Below, in pieces: positions 52,295 through 63,076 of a stretch of DNA of 64,000 nt. Position numbers and translations under genes: made by a program. Below the pieces are notes generated by a model. That model searched no databases and had not been told where the DNA came from. It saw only the letters and a list, made by a program, of their open reading frames with translations. Within the stretch, counting starts at the first letter, position 1. Every line of letters begins with the position of its first letter. The stretch comes from Rhizopus arrhizus (Eukaryota; Mucoromycota; Mucoromycetes; Mucorales; Rhizopodaceae), in contig JAKZZE010000027.1 of the NCBI GenBank assembly GCA_024220505.1, positions 620,001 through 684,000 of the forward strand, in the 5' to 3' direction.

Positions 52295-52503
52295 TGTAAG
52301 GTTCGTTATGTTTTCGGGTTTAAGTAGGTTCGATATAAGTTGTTGAGATAAAGTATTAGGTCAATTGAGATCCAATAAGGGTAAGTAATTTGAATTATAG
52401 GCTTGCTTGTATATAGTGACCACCAGATCTTGTTAAGTGGATCAAACTTGATTTGTAAAGTAAAATGTAAAGAAATATAATAAAAATATAAAATAGATAC
52501 AAT
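52295..52503 (-). repeat. gypsy-4 5' LTR, first part
   Basis: Starts TGTAAGGTTCG; contains TAGTGACCACCAGATCT at 52414-52430. Interrupted at 52504 by gypsy-6; ACAAT 52499-52503 is the duplicated target. Continues at 60581. Confidence 0.8.
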
Positions 52504-52713
52504 TGAGATATTTGGTACTTATAATATGAAAACAGTAAGAAGTCAATAGCTAACAACTACTATTTATTAAGTAAGAAAAAGGAAGGGAACTAATAATTTA
52601 GAATGAACCCTGGATTATATTGTCTGACTATTAATTATATAGTCTGACGTAGGCTGGACTGAGATCAATCATAAAATAATAAATAAAGACATCATTAATG
52701 ACCAAACACGACA
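52504..52713 (-). repeat. gypsy-6 3' LTR
   Basis: TGAGATATTTGG...CACGACA on the plus strand; direct repeat of 60366-60575. Confidence 0.93.
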
Positions 52714-52731
52714 TCACCCCCTACCAGTTGG
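52714..52731 (-). promoter_or_regulatory. gypsy-6 polypurine tract
   Basis: Sense CCAACTGGTAGGGGGTGA directly abuts the 3' LTR (TGTCGTG). Confidence 0.75.
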
Positions 52732-52789
52732 TATCAACGTTTGGAAGTTGAATGGGAAGTGTTTGAACAGCTATAAATTTTTGTGTGAC

Positions 52790-55700
52790 CTAATTTCTCT
52801 TAATGCGCTTACTGTGCCTAAGATTATTATTTGCAGTCACGGTATTTTTTACGAAGCCTTCATGATGATCTGTTCTTCGATCAGAGCTTTCTTGATTTTG
52901 GTGTAGTCTTCGTTTGGGATATCTGGATAAAGTGTTGCCATTACGTTTGGATTGGCGTTTCTTTTTTTCTTTTGTAGTGTGAGATTGTCTATTGTGCGAC
53001 ATGATTCCAGACTTTGACTGTTCATTCATGCTTGTCGTAGTCAATAATTTACTAGGGGTGTAGTCTGAGGGCAATTTTTGCTTTTTATTCTTTTCAGCCT
53101 CATTATTTTTCTTTTTTACTACTTCACCCTTTTGGTTTATGGATTTACCCAGTTTGCGCCAATAAATGTTAATGGACTCGGGATCAGTAAATGCTTCAGC
53201 AGTTAACCAGCTATCATCGTCTTTGCTGTAATTTTTCCAGCGTACGAGATATTCCCTGTTTCCAGGTTCGCCTCTATGATTGATGATTGCCTCCATTTCA
53301 TACAATTCATCTTTTGGAATGACTTCATCCTGTGAAATGATCTTTAATTCTTCTGGAGAATAATTTCGAGACATGAGCGTTTCGTCAACATCACGAAGTA
53401 TATAAGCACCACCTTGTACTTGACGTACAACACGATATGGACCTTTGTAAGCCGGGGAGAGACTATTGTACTGCTCTCTGTCACGCACCATTACGTAACT
53501 TCCTTCCGGGAATGTGGACTGACGATTTTTACTGTCAGCTTTTTCTTTTTGCCTTTTGGTGTAAAGGTCGGTTCTATCCTGTATAGCAGGGAAAACCACT
53601 TGCGACATGTAGTCTATTCTTTTCAACAACTCATCGTGCGGCATGTACTCCTTCTTTTTTAATTCACCAGCATCATCCCTGTATTCAATGAAGTCATTTA
53701 TGTTGCGAGCAAACATCAATGAAAAGGGTGTGGTCTGCAAGCGTGTGGAGATCTTATTGTTGATCATGAGCTGTACAGATGGAATGTAATGATGCCAATC
53801 TTCAGTGGCACCTTCAAGGAACTTTGCTAATATTTTTTTAGCAGATTGAACATAACGTTCAGCAGCTCCATTTGCTGAGGGATGGTAAGGAGTGGTATAT
53901 CTTTTGTCGATACCCATTGCATTGAATAGATTCTCTAAAATTTCATTTTTGAATTCAGAGCCGTTATCGCTACATACAAAGTGTCTAGGATAGCCGAATA
54001 AAGAAAATGTATCAACCATGGCACCTGCAACGGTTTTTGCCTTTTTGTCTACTAGGGGTTTCAACACGCAGAATCTGGTGCAAATGTCGACTAGAATCAA
54101 CACATATGTATACATGTTGCTACTAGATTGAAAGGGCCCAATTAAATCAAAAGCATAGGCATCCCCAGGAACATAAGCGTAGACAGGTCGATGAGGATTA
54201 TAACCCTTTTTAGCAATATTGTACTTTTGACAGGTATTGCACTTGCTTACATAATTTACTGCATCAGCTAATAAGTTTGGCCAATGTAGGTTTTGGTTAT
54301 GGATTGATTTCACAATATGATCAGCTCCAAAGTGTCCGAATTTATGGACTCCATCAAGAATCTCTTGTCGATCCTCATATGGTGGAGTGATATAGTCCTT
54401 GTCACTGAATTTGGTAGGACTTTGTACATAGAACACTTTTCGGTTCTCTTTTTTCATTTTTAATTCATGTTCCTTTTTTAGATTTGGTTTGTAAGCAAGG
54501 TTTTGGTGTTTTACTGTGCTACTATTAGAATCACCCCCTGCCAGTTCTTTTTCAGGTGGAAAAAGACGTGAAAGAGCATCAGGTAAAACGTTTTGTACAC
54601 CGGGTATATGGATGATGTCAAAATCATAGGACAACAATGTGTCCATCCAACCCACCATCATGGGGTTGAGTTCATCTGATGTGAACAAGTATGTGAGCGC
54701 TCGATGATCAGAATATAAGGTAAAGTGATGACCATATAAAAATTTGTGAAACTTTTTCAAAGCAAACACAATAGCGAGAAGTTCACGTCGAGTGACAGAA
54801 TAGTTTCGCTCAGATTGGGATAAAGAACGTGCCATGAAGCCTAGGTATCTGATGGTGGTAACAGTGAGTCCATCCGACTGTTTTTCGTCAAATTTTTGGA
54901 ACAGAACTGCACCGATCCCAGTGTTGGATGCATCAGTGGCAACGTAGAGAGACTTAGCAGGATCGTATGGACTCAAAACAACGTTGGAACATAATATGTC
55001 CTTGATGCTTTGAAAGTGAACTTGCAGTTCAGGTGTCCAGTTAATATCATCGATGAACGCAACATTTCGTAACGCATCTAGAGGAGCAGTGAGTGTGGCA
55101 GCACAAGGGATATGTGCACGGAAGTAGTTGACAGTGCCCAACCATTGCATCATTTCTCTGCCGGTTTTAGGGCGGGGCCAGTCAGCAATATTTGTCAATT
55201 TGCGTGGATCCAAGCTTTTCCCTTTTTCAGAAATGCAGAAACCCAACAGATGAACACTTCTTTTGCCAAAGTGACATTTCTGAGGATTGAGGATCATGTT
55301 ATGTTGAGTGAGTCTATCAATGACAGCACTAACGGCTTGACAATGTCTTTCCATGGAATCACCTGGAGTGCCAATCACAATATCATCCACGTACACATGA
55401 ACATTGGGTAGATCATTGAGAATGAGGTTCATGATGCGCATGAAATGACTGGAGACATGTTTCAATCCGAATGGTGCTGAACGAAACATGTATTGTTTGT
55501 TTCTGTGAGTAAAAGTAGTTTTGACTTGATCTGATTTACGAATTGGTAATCGATGAAATGCACTTTTGAGATCAAGTGAAGTAAAAATGGTAGAACCAGC
55601 AAGGTCATGGAAAATGTCATCAATCAATGGTAATGGATAGTTATCGGACTCCAGTAGAGCATTGATTTTACGAGGATCAATACACGGTCTGTAATCAGTG

Positions 55701-58294
55701 GGATTACCATTTGCATCCTTTTTTGGAGCAAATGTGATAGGACTATTCCATGGTGAGGGTGGCGCACGTATAATGACACCGTTCTCGAGCCATGTTTTTA
55801 CAGCCTCATCAAAGATTGGCATCATCTTATTTGCAATAGGATACTGCCGGACGTGTGCATGTTTTCCATGAGGAGTATCTAACTTTACTACGGCTTCTGG
55901 TAGATTACATAAGGAATGAACATCAATCTGTTGATTTTTATCAATGTGAGATTGCAGCGTCAGTAATAAAGCTTCATGTTCATCTGGTGTGCCAGCATTG
56001 GAAACATTTGGAATGTATTCTGAGTCTTCAATAGAGTCATCAAATTTGACTTTGTTGTCATCCCAATTAGTAGCAACACCAGTAAGGTGGATTCCTAAGA
56101 TTGGTAATATATCCCTTCCGAAAATAGCGTCTATCTTATCATGCATGTTCAAAACCTCAAATTCATGAGCTATAATTTGTCCTTTGTACCCGACATTTAA
56201 CTTATCGGTCACTCCCACTCGTTTAACAGTTTTTTCTTTATCTGCTAACAGTAATGAACCATGAACTGGAATAACACGCAGTTTCAATTTATTAACAGCA
56301 TTTTTACTTATGAAAGAAATATCTGCGCCTGTGTCGACGAGAGCTATTAATCTATGATCGTTCAGTAAAAAAGGAGTGTGTAATGAGTAAGGGCTTTGAA
56401 GCATAGTGGGATGTGTCTCCTCTTTTGTTTTTAAACTGTAGCAACGAACATTACCTTGCTTATGCTTCTTTTTCTCCTGAACTTGTTTCAGCGCTGTCTG
56501 AAACGGACTGATGACTTCATCATCATTTAAAAGGTCATTCATAACCTCATCCGCAGGATGTGTTTGCATGATCTCTGATTCAGTAATGGTCTGTTTCTCG
56601 ACCTTCTCAACATTATGAACCGCTATGCGTGAATCATTTCTGTTATGAACTTTCTCTTCAAATGATCTACGCCTTTGGGAAAAATTACCAGTATAGTTTT
56701 TGGGTGCATCTTTGTGTGCTCTAAAACCCGTATCTTTATTTATATAATGGTCACGACGTTTTTCCATTTCTCGACATTTGTCAAGGTGACCAGGGGTATA
56801 TTTGTCCCCACAATAGCGACATTTAGGCATGCTGTGTGCGGGCCTTTTGTGAAAATTTCTTTCCCTATTCTTGTTTGCAGGAAAGTATCTCTGCTCGTCG
56901 CCATGAAACTTTCTTTTCGTTTCCGTAAGTCTTGGTGCCTTATTGTTGGCAGACTTGAGTTGGGGTCTTTCCTGATTTTTCAAATCAGGGAAGCTCTTCT
57001 TGCATTCTTCTATAAAATGCATCTTGTTGTTTTCTATGATTGTCTGAATGTTCGACAACGAGTCATCTTCCAAGATGAACTCAGCATTCTTCTTCGCGCG
57101 TATTTCAGCCAGAGAACTGTCTGCAAACTTGGCTTTGGTCATGAGATCTATAGACCTGTCAACGTACGTGTTCAAGTATTCGCCATTGAGCTGCCTTATT
57201 CTCATCAGCTTTTGACGATACTGCAAGTAGGTGAAGGACTCACCAAACTTGCCTATGAGAGCGGCCTTGATTCCTTCCCAATTACTGTTCTTGAAATCAG
57301 CTACAGTCAGCTTATGTTGGAGCCAATTGATGCTCCTATCATCCTGGCCATTTTCAATGGATACCTGGAGATATCTCAGCCCGTTCTTGTCAATGTTGAC
57401 ATTGTAGTGCTTCAGGACTGTCTCAAACTTCCTGATGAAATCCTTTACCGTTTTAAAGGCATTATCATTCTTCACATCATCAGGGCTGATCTTGCTAGCA
57501 TTGTAATGCTTAAGACTGTAAGCAGCGCTGACCAACAGGCGAAAGGGAGGAATGACCTTGATGGGGATGGTAGGCTCAGATTCACGAGTATTGTTGGTAT
57601 TGCTCCCAACCTCATTCATCTTTCGGCTAATTTCATTAGCGATGATCTCATCCAGCTTGGTAATACGCTCCTCATAGTATTCCAAATCTTCCCTGTACTC
57701 GCGTATTTGAATCTTAAGAGCCTTTCTTTTAGACTCATCTTCTTCCAAATCACGTTTCTCAACTAACTTGTCGAGCAAGCCAGTTGTCTCATCATACTTA
57801 CGATGAAAGTGATTTAATTTCTCATAAGATCTGCTTTTATTGTTCGAGACAGACTTAGAATAACGCGAGGCGTTCTTTTTCTCACCACTAATGGCGCGGC
57901 GAGCGTTGTTCAGAGGTGCATCCTCCATCACAACGTCATCTTCAGCAGTGGACAGACTAATGGCGTCACCACGTACCAAAGACGATTCGTCCTTCTTTAT
58001 AGAAAGAGAGTTAAGTCTCTCTCCTATAGCACCACTGACTGAGTCAGCAGGAGAAGGCGAACGAGAACGGGAACCAGTGACCATTTCCACGTAGGAAGGT
58101 GACCCAGGACGGTCAGAAAAGTTGTCCAGGCCAGGAGCCACAGGAGAAACAGGACGAGAAGAAGTAACCTCAGAAACAACAGAGGACAAAGAAGAGACAG
58201 AAGAGATGGAAGCACGAGATGTGCGAGTGGGGCGGTTGTTGCGGGTGATGACGGCCATGTTTGTAGTGGTAGTAGTAGTTGGTGTTGTAAACAT
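52790..58294 (-). CDS. gypsy-6 Gag-Pol polyprotein with chromodomain
   Basis: 1834 aa, ATG 58294. Order with approximate residues: Ser-rich disordered N-terminus; coiled coil (160-230); capsid-like region (250-430); unusual Cys-His motif CRYCGDKYTPGHLDKC, CX2CX7HX3C (about 488); protease ALVDTGADISF (about 653); RT with DYRPCIDPRKIN and YVDD (about 966); RNase H ATDASNTGIG (about 1123); integrase HHCC (about 1310-1350) and DDE (AFDLIGPF, CSDNGSEF, GAAERYVQ); chromodomain YEMEAIINHRG...YLVRWKNYSKDDDSW (about 1665-1710); basic tail. Gag and Pol are fused in one frame. No lesion seen. The chromodomain likely steers integration to modified chromatin. Confidence 0.96.
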   Translation of the reverse strand: MFTTPTTTTTTNMAVITRNNRPTRTSRASISSVSSLSSVVSEVTSSRPVSPVAPGLDNFSDRPGSPSYVEMVTGSRSRSPSPADSVSGAIGERLNSLSIKKDESSLVRGDAISLSTAEDDVVMEDAPLNNARRAISGEKKNASRYSKSVSNNKSRSYEKLNHFHRKYDETTGLLDKLVEKRDLEEDESKRKALKIQIREYREDLEYYEERITKLDEIIANEISRKMNEVGSNTNNTRESEPTIPIKVIPPFRLLVSAAYSLKHYNASKISPDDVKNDNAFKTVKDFIRKFETVLKHYNVNIDKNGLRYLQVSIENGQDDRSINWLQHKLTVADFKNSNWEGIKAALIGKFGESFTYLQYRQKLMRIRQLNGEYLNTYVDRSIDLMTKAKFADSSLAEIRAKKNAEFILEDDSLSNIQTIIENNKMHFIEECKKSFPDLKNQERPQLKSANNKAPRLTETKRKFHGDEQRYFPANKNRERNFHKRPAHSMPKCRYCGDKYTPGHLDKCREMEKRRDHYINKDTGFRAHKDAPKNYTGNFSQRRRSFEEKVHNRNDSRIAVHNVEKVEKQTITESEIMQTHPADEVMNDLLNDDEVISPFQTALKQVQEKKKHKQGNVRCYSLKTKEETHPTMLQSPYSLHTPFLLNDHRLIALVDTGADISFISKNAVNKLKLRVIPVHGSLLLADKEKTVKRVGVTDKLNVGYKGQIIAHEFEVLNMHDKIDAIFGRDILPILGIHLTGVATNWDDNKVKFDDSIEDSEYIPNVSNAGTPDEHEALLLTLQSHIDKNQQIDVHSLCNLPEAVVKLDTPHGKHAHVRQYPIANKMMPIFDEAVKTWLENGVIIRAPPSPWNSPITFAPKKDANGNPTDYRPCIDPRKINALLESDNYPLPLIDDIFHDLAGSTIFTSLDLKSAFHRLPIRKSDQVKTTFTHRNKQYMFRSAPFGLKHVSSHFMRIMNLILNDLPNVHVYVDDIVIGTPGDSMERHCQAVSAVIDRLTQHNMILNPQKCHFGKRSVHLLGFCISEKGKSLDPRKLTNIADWPRPKTGREMMQWLGTVNYFRAHIPCAATLTAPLDALRNVAFIDDINWTPELQVHFQSIKDILCSNVVLSPYDPAKSLYVATDASNTGIGAVLFQKFDEKQSDGLTVTTIRYLGFMARSLSQSERNYSVTRRELLAIVFALKKFHKFLYGHHFTLYSDHRALTYLFTSDELNPMMVGWMDTLLSYDFDIIHIPGVQNVLPDALSRLFPPEKELAGGDSNSSTVKHQNLAYKPNLKKEHELKMKKENRKVFYVQSPTKFSDKDYITPPYEDRQEILDGVHKFGHFGADHIVKSIHNQNLHWPNLLADAVNYVSKCNTCQKYNIAKKGYNPHRPVYAYVPGDAYAFDLIGPFQSSSNMYTYVLILVDICTRFCVLKPLVDKKAKTVAGAMVDTFSLFGYPRHFVCSDNGSEFKNEILENLFNAMGIDKRYTTPYHPSANGAAERYVQSAKKILAKFLEGATEDWHHYIPSVQLMINNKISTRLQTTPFSLMFARNINDFIEYRDDAGELKKKEYMPHDELLKRIDYMSQVVFPAIQDRTDLYTKRQKEKADSKNRQSTFPEGSYVMVRDREQYNSLSPAYKGPYRVVRQVQGGAYILRDVDETLMSRNYSPEELKIISQDEVIPKDELYEMEAIINHRGEPGNREYLVRWKNYSKDDDSWLTAEAFTDPESINIYWRKLGKSINQKGEVVKKKNNEAEKNKKQKLPSDYTPSKLLTTTSMNEQSKSGIMSHNRQSHTTKEKKKRQSKRNGNTLSRYPKRRLHQNQESSDRRTDHHEGFVKNTVTANNNLRHSKRIKRN

Positions 58295-58582
58295 AGTTAT
58301 TTTCTATATGATATCAGTTGTATTAAAATAAATAACGATACACAAAAGATTAAACTATGATTGAACAATTCCACACTTTTCCAAATTTAGAACAATAAGA
58401 TCAATATCTGTCATCCTAGAGAGTCTAATCAATTGTCAACCCCAAAAGTAATTAGATCAAAGTTAATTGACTGGTTATTATTTCTATTGTTCAACTTCAG
58501 ATGCATATATTAGAACATCGACAAGCTTTAGCTTAATCATTGGTTCTTCAGCACGACATCGTGACCGAGTCTATATCTTTTA
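58295..58582 (-). other. gypsy-6 leader, part proximal to the ATG
   Basis: Untranslated leader between the polyprotein ATG and TcE2; continues at 60182-60365 to the 5' LTR. No ORF of note. Confidence 0.6.
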
Positions 58583-60179
58583 CAGTGCCCCACAAAACCC
58601 TTCAAGTGTTTTGCTTTTTTTTCGTTTTTTGCTTGTCACGAAGCATTGAGTACTACAATTGGTAGCATGCTATACCTCATTTGAAAGCTACGGTGGCAGG
58701 GTATTTGAATAATGTTTAAACTCCGAGCTCCATGCAATGACTGCGGAGCAATGGGGATTTAAAAACAGACACACACTTGAAGGGTTTTGTGGAATTTTTA
58801 TTTAACAACAATTAATATTTAGTATGTCCTCCTTTTGCATTGTAAACTGCTTTAATGCGTTTAGGCATACTTTCTATGAGTTTTTGACACTCATTCTGAG
58901 TAACTGACTTCCAAACGTTCTCTATTCTTGACCATAATTCGAGTATTCCGTCAAGCTGCTTTTCATATTGTAATAAACGACGTTTTAAGACTGACCATAG
59001 GTTCTCAATAGGATTTAAGTCAGGAGAGTGAGGAGGCCATCATAATACAGTAATATTATTGTTTTCCAGCCATTCAAAGACTTTTTTGGCAGTATGGATA
59101 CTAGCATTGTCTTGCTGAAATATAATATCTTCTTTTTGAAGCTCATACCAATCAATCGTTTTCATTAATTCATCTTCCAAAATACTAATATAAAAGTCAG
59201 AATTAATGCTTCCCTTGATATTCGATAGGTATCCAACGCCATACCATGTTAAACAGCCCCACAGCATCAATGAACCTCCTCCATGCTTGATCATATGCTG
59301 AACCTGAAAGTCTTTTAACTTGTCACCATTTGTCCAAGTCCATTGTAAACCATCTGAACCAATTCTATTCACTTTAGTTTCGTCGCTGAAAATGACCTTT
59401 TTCCAGTCCTCGATGGTCCATGATAGATGCGCACGTGCAAATTCATATCTTTCCTTCATACGGTGCTTAGTTAAAGGAAGGACTTTAGGCTTATGAATTG
59501 CTGCATAACCTGACTCTTTTAAAAAACGTCTTATAGTCTCAGCACTAATATTTTCACCATCTTCTAACAACTTTCTAGCAGCGTCTGAAGCATTTTTGTA
59601 ATTGCTAGAGTTGAAATTTCGCAAGATTCGACGTCCTAGTAATGTCGAGATTACGAATGGCCTGCCTCCATTAGTTTTCAAATCTCCGAAATCATGGTTT
59701 TTTCGAATTTTTGAGATAGTTCCAGTACTGACACCAGTCTTTGTTGATATTTCTTCTCCAGAAACTCCTTGCTTAAGAAGTTGAACGATTCTGTTCTGCA
59801 TGTCATTGCTAATTGGTCGCATGTCACTTAATTAAGTTATGTTATTAAAAAAAGGCAAAAAAGTATAGAAAGTTGTAAATAAACAAAAAATTTTACATAA
59901 ACATCAATAAGTCACATTTCTGTGACGTTTATGCTGATTTTTACGACATTAACTTGAGATTTTTTAAATTCCACAAAACCCTTCAAGTGTGTGTCTGTTT
60001 TTAAATCCCCATTGCTCCGCAGTCATTGCATGGAGCTCGGAGTTTAAACATTATTCAAATACCCTGCCACCGTAGCTTTCAAATGAGGTATAGCATGCTA
60101 CCAATTGTAGTACTCAATGCTTCGTGACAAGCAAAAAACGAAAAAAAGCAAAACACTTGAAGGGTTTTGTGGGGCACTG
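58583..60179 (-). mobile_element. TcE2: second TcE copy, in the gypsy-6 leader
   Basis: 1597 bp with TA at 58581-58582 and 60180-60181; about 213-bp TIRs with the same inner inverted motif as TcE1. It differs from TcE1 by about one base in a poly-T run as far as I can see. Confidence 0.93.
58812..59822 (-). pseudogene. TcE2 transposase with the same in-frame TGA
   Basis: ATG 59822. The first 260 codons are identical to those of TcE1, TGA at 59040-59042, then open to the end of the gene (about 58812). The catalytic Glu lies after the stop. Confidence 0.9.
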
Positions 60180-60181
60180 TA

Positions 60182-60365
60182 TATCTACGCTCACAAAGAA
60201 TATAAATAGATGCCAACTTTTTATCCATAAAGCGAGGCCTTTTCGCAATATAAAGAAATCTGCAATAAAGAAGGATTTTAATTTTATATTGCTGCTATTG
60301 TTTTTTTGTTTAATTTTTTATTTAATCTTGCGATTAAAACAGTTGGAGTGGCTTATTGAAAAAAA
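60182..60365 (-). other. gypsy-6 leader, part proximal to the 5' LTR
   Basis: Non-coding; no canonical TGG primer site next to the LTR. Self-priming or internal-tRNA priming is possible but not shown. Confidence 0.5.
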
Positions 60366-60575
60366 TGAGATATTTGGTACTTATAATATGAAAACAGTAA
60401 GAAGTCAATAGCTAACAACTACTATTTATTAAGTAAGAAAAAGGAAGGGAACTAATAATTTAGAATGAACCCTGGATTATATTGTCTGACTATTAATTAT
60501 ATAGTCTGACGTAGGCTTGACTGAGATCAATCATAAAATAATAAATAAAGACATCATTAATGACCAAACACGACA
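60366..60575 (-). repeat. gypsy-6 5' LTR
   Basis: 210 bp, one difference from the 3' LTR (GGCTTGACT versus GGCTGGACT). Followed by target duplicate ACAAT. Confidence 0.93.
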
Positions 60576-60580
60576 ACAAT

Positions 60581-60893
60581 GAAGATAATTTGCTTCAAGG
60601 GAATTCGACTTGTTTGTTATAAAATAAGAAAAATAGATTTTATCTTTTAAGAGACTATTTATTCAAAGTAAAAATAGGTTTTTGAATAGAAGTGAATTTT
60701 AAGTGAACTAAAGTGAATTGAAATAAAAGATATAGAGATATTTATATAAAAATGAAAGAGAAAAAAGAAAAGGAAATAAGGTTGATATTTTTACTTGAGT
60801 TAATATTTTTACTTGTGTCGATGTTGTGTATTTCAGTTAAATTACTGAAGTAAGTCGATTTCAAAGTCAGTTGTACTGTCCAAAATTTTATAG
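60581..60893 (-). repeat. gypsy-4 5' LTR, continuation
   Basis: Continues the LTR broken by gypsy-6: GAAGATAATTTGCTTCAAGGG parallels GAAGTGTATATGCTTCAAGGG at 61125 and 61800 in related LTRs. A TATATAAA-type box is near 60730-60742. The outer LTR end is not clear. Confidence 0.6.
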
Positions 60894-61482
60894 TGTGAGA
60901 TTGGAGTTTATAAGGTTTTTATAGTGTTAAATAGGTTTGATTTAAGAGAGTCTTGATGTAAGATCAAAGGTTTAGGTAGGATATGATTCCAAAAAGAGTA
61001 ATGATTTGAATAAGAGTTGCTTGGGTTAAGTGACCACCAGATCTTGTTAAGTAGATCAGACTGTTTTGAGTAAAGTAAAAATAAAACGGTAAAATAAAGA
61101 TAAATAAAATAAAAAGGATTTACAATGAAGTGTATATGCTTCAAGGGACTTCTTGTTCTTGATGTTAAGTAAAATAAAAGAAAAACAAAAGAGATTTACT
61201 TTGTATGATATTTATTAAAATAATCAAAAGTAAAGTAAAATAAAAGTAAGTTCAAAAGTAAGTAAGTCTTGATTGCTGCTAAAATGTCGAGGTATTTATA
61301 TGTTTTTGAGTTTTCTGATTATCTGTTGTTTTTGGTTTTTAGTGTGGAAAATTTTTGTATGAATCTACATAGCCATCTGAATTCAGACACTGTCTGTATT
61401 CATTCAATTCTTGTGGTACAATTTTTTAATATTTTCCCATTGTGTGTGTTACAATAGATGTCTTCATCATTCTCGTTACAAC
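60894..61482 (-). repeat. Probable solo LTR of the gypsy-2/4/5 lineage
   Basis: Contains AGTGACCACCAGATCTTGTT at 61029-61048, the GATTTACAATGAAG...CTTCAAGGGACTTCTTG block and a TATTTATATG (TATA in sense) near 61291, in the same order as the gypsy-5 LTR. Candidate ends TGTGAG (60894) and CGTTACA (61482); boundaries are uncertain. Confidence 0.5.
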
Positions 61483-61581
61483 AATTTGTAAAGTGATTTA
61501 CAAAACGTCAAAAATTAAAGCTTGAAAGAAGTTTCGGAGTTCAAATCTTCATAATCATTGCTACAATATCCCCTTTTATAT

Positions 61582-62163
61582 TGTAATAAATTTTTACTAG
61601 TTCGCTTGAGTGTGTTGAGTTGAGGTTTAAATAAACAGATTTAAGTTGTAATTGGTATAATAATTGCTTTTATATGAGTTGGATTGGCTTGATTCGCTTG
61701 TTATAGTGACCACCAGATCTTATAAAGTAGATCAAACTGTTTTAGTTAAGGTAGAATAAAAAATAAAAAGATAAAGTAAAATAAAAAAGGGGATTTACAA
61801 TGAAGTATAATAGCTTCAAGGGACTTCTTGTTCTTGATGTTAAATAAAATAAGAGATAGTTTGCCTCTTTAAAAGAATATTTATTTGATAAAAAGAAAAA
61901 GTAAAAATAAAATAAGAGAGAAGTTAGGAAGTTAGAAGTTAAGAAGTTAAGAAGTTAAGAAGTTAAGTATTTTTTGAGATTATTCTTTGGGGTTATTTAT
62001 ATGTTTTTGGATTTTATGTTTTGTTCTGTTTTTGGTATTTTGAATGGTTGTTATAACATAAGAGGCGGTTGTTGTATAGTGTAAGGTGGTTGTTGTAAAC
62101 TGCAAGGCGTTCGTTATAAACTGCAACGATTTAAATTCCGACGTTTCATTCTTGTTTGTTACA
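61582..62163 (-). repeat. gypsy-5 3' LTR
   Basis: Begins TGTAAT and ends GTTACA (plus strand); motif TAGTGACCACCAGATCT at 61704-61720; TATA in sense near 61993-62001; a GAAGTTAA tandem run at about 61921-61970. The ORF-X frame enters the LTR by 18 bp. Confidence 0.75.
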
Positions 62164-63021
62164 GATGTCCCCAACGGATGAAAGTTCGGCCTCGAACGTT
62201 CTTGTGCGGTTTCTTTTATTTCCCCAAGAATCTTGTCGTCTAATTTGATCCTTGAGAGATGGGTTTCGATGTATTGATGGCAGAATAGTTCTTAACTTGG
62301 CGTATTTTTGGGCAAAATAATTTCTAATACTAATTTCATTTAGGTCAGGTTCTTCGAATGAAAGATGACTCCAGTAATTGACTTCAATAACCAATTCTTC
62401 AATTAATAGTCTTTTTTCGCGTACTATTTTTCTTTGTTGCTTGAGCAATTCTTCATACTTGCTGTATGTACTTGTCATGTGGTTTCTAGCAACTTCAATA
62501 GCATTCATATTATTGAATTCCTTGAGGAGGTAAGCATCTAATTCTTCGAAATCAATTATTTCCTGTGCCTCTTTTGGATTAGAATCTTGAATCTCTAGTT
62601 CACATGGTGGACTTGGTGAGTGGTTACTTGGTGTTGATGGAACATTCAGGATTTCGGGTTCCATAACAGGAGAGTCATTGGATGGCATTGGCAAATCCAT
62701 AATGGGGAGAATTTCATCCAAATGGTTGCTAATATCATTAGCAATATCCAAAGCATACTCATAGCGACTAACAGCAATTCCATTTTCGTCTGTAAAAGTG
62801 AATATACCACCACTAGCATCATTTTCGTATTCAATAAGCCAATTGAGGAGAGCATTCATGAGTGATTCATAACCTTCTTGTTGACAGAGGGTAACAAAGT
62901 ATTCCGTGAACATGAATACGTAGTATTCAGAGAGATTAGCAAAGTCTTCCTTATTAGGAGCATAAGGACGCCACCATGCGCTTCGAATAGTAGCAGTTTC
63001 AGCGAGAATATTAGAGAGCAT
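62146..63021 (-). CDS. ORF-X of gypsy-5
   Basis: 291 aa from ATG 63021 (the frame extends four codons up to a TTG). Acidic, Leu/Ile-rich N-terminal half (FTEYFVTLCQQEGYESLM), a Ser/Pro linker, a helical segment (YEELLKQQRKIVREKRLLIE), then the block shared with gypsy-2 ORF-X: VNYWSHLSFEE, NYFAQKYAKLRTILP, IRRQDSW, and GDICN at the LTR junction. No membrane segment. Found in the same place downstream of integrase, preceded by the same poly-A plus TATA arrangement. Function unknown. Confidence 0.75.
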   Translation of the reverse strand: MLSNILAETATIRSAWWRPYAPNKEDFANLSEYYVFMFTEYFVTLCQQEGYESLMNALLNWLIEYENDASGGIFTFTDENGIAVSRYEYALDIANDISNHLDEILPIMDLPMPSNDSPVMEPEILNVPSTPSNHSPSPPCELEIQDSNPKEAQEIIDFEELDAYLLKEFNNMNAIEVARNHMTSTYSKYEELLKQQRKIVREKRLLIEELVIEVNYWSHLSFEEPDLNEISIRNYFAQKYAKLRTILPSIHRNPSLKDQIRRQDSWGNKRNRTRTFEAELSSVGDICNKQE

Positions 63022-63076
63022 TTTGTATATCAATTATTGTTATTTTTTGTATTCCTTTGTGGATTAATCTTTGGTG

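Larger units (their letters stand above)
50647..52503 (-). mobile_element. gypsy-4: truncated Ty3/gypsy element (part 1)
   Basis: Same lineage as gypsy-2. Element sense order: 5' LTR (52295-52503, continuing at 60581), primer site (52272-52292), gag (to 50841), start of pol, then a CACTA end at 50646 where pol is cut after about 60 codons. Gypsy-6 is inserted in its LTR. The rest of pol is not found on the other side of CACTA-2. Confidence 0.85.
52504..60575 (-). mobile_element. gypsy-6: chromodomain Ty3/gypsy element (chromovirus), young
   Basis: Two 210-bp LTRs (52504-52713 and 60366-60575; one substitution seen) and a perfect 5-bp TSD ACAAT (52499-52503, 60576-60580). One polyprotein ORF (58294-52790). 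Polypurine tract TAGGGGGTGA (sense) next to the 3' LTR. Immediately after the 5' LTR the sense sequence is poly-T then CAATAAGCC, with no TGG-type tRNA site. The leader is interrupted by TcE2. Confidence 0.95.

Noticed and set aside
56675..57766. 363-aa plus-strand ORF
   Set aside because: Lies wholly antisense to the intact gypsy-6 polyprotein; composition is a shadow of that frame.
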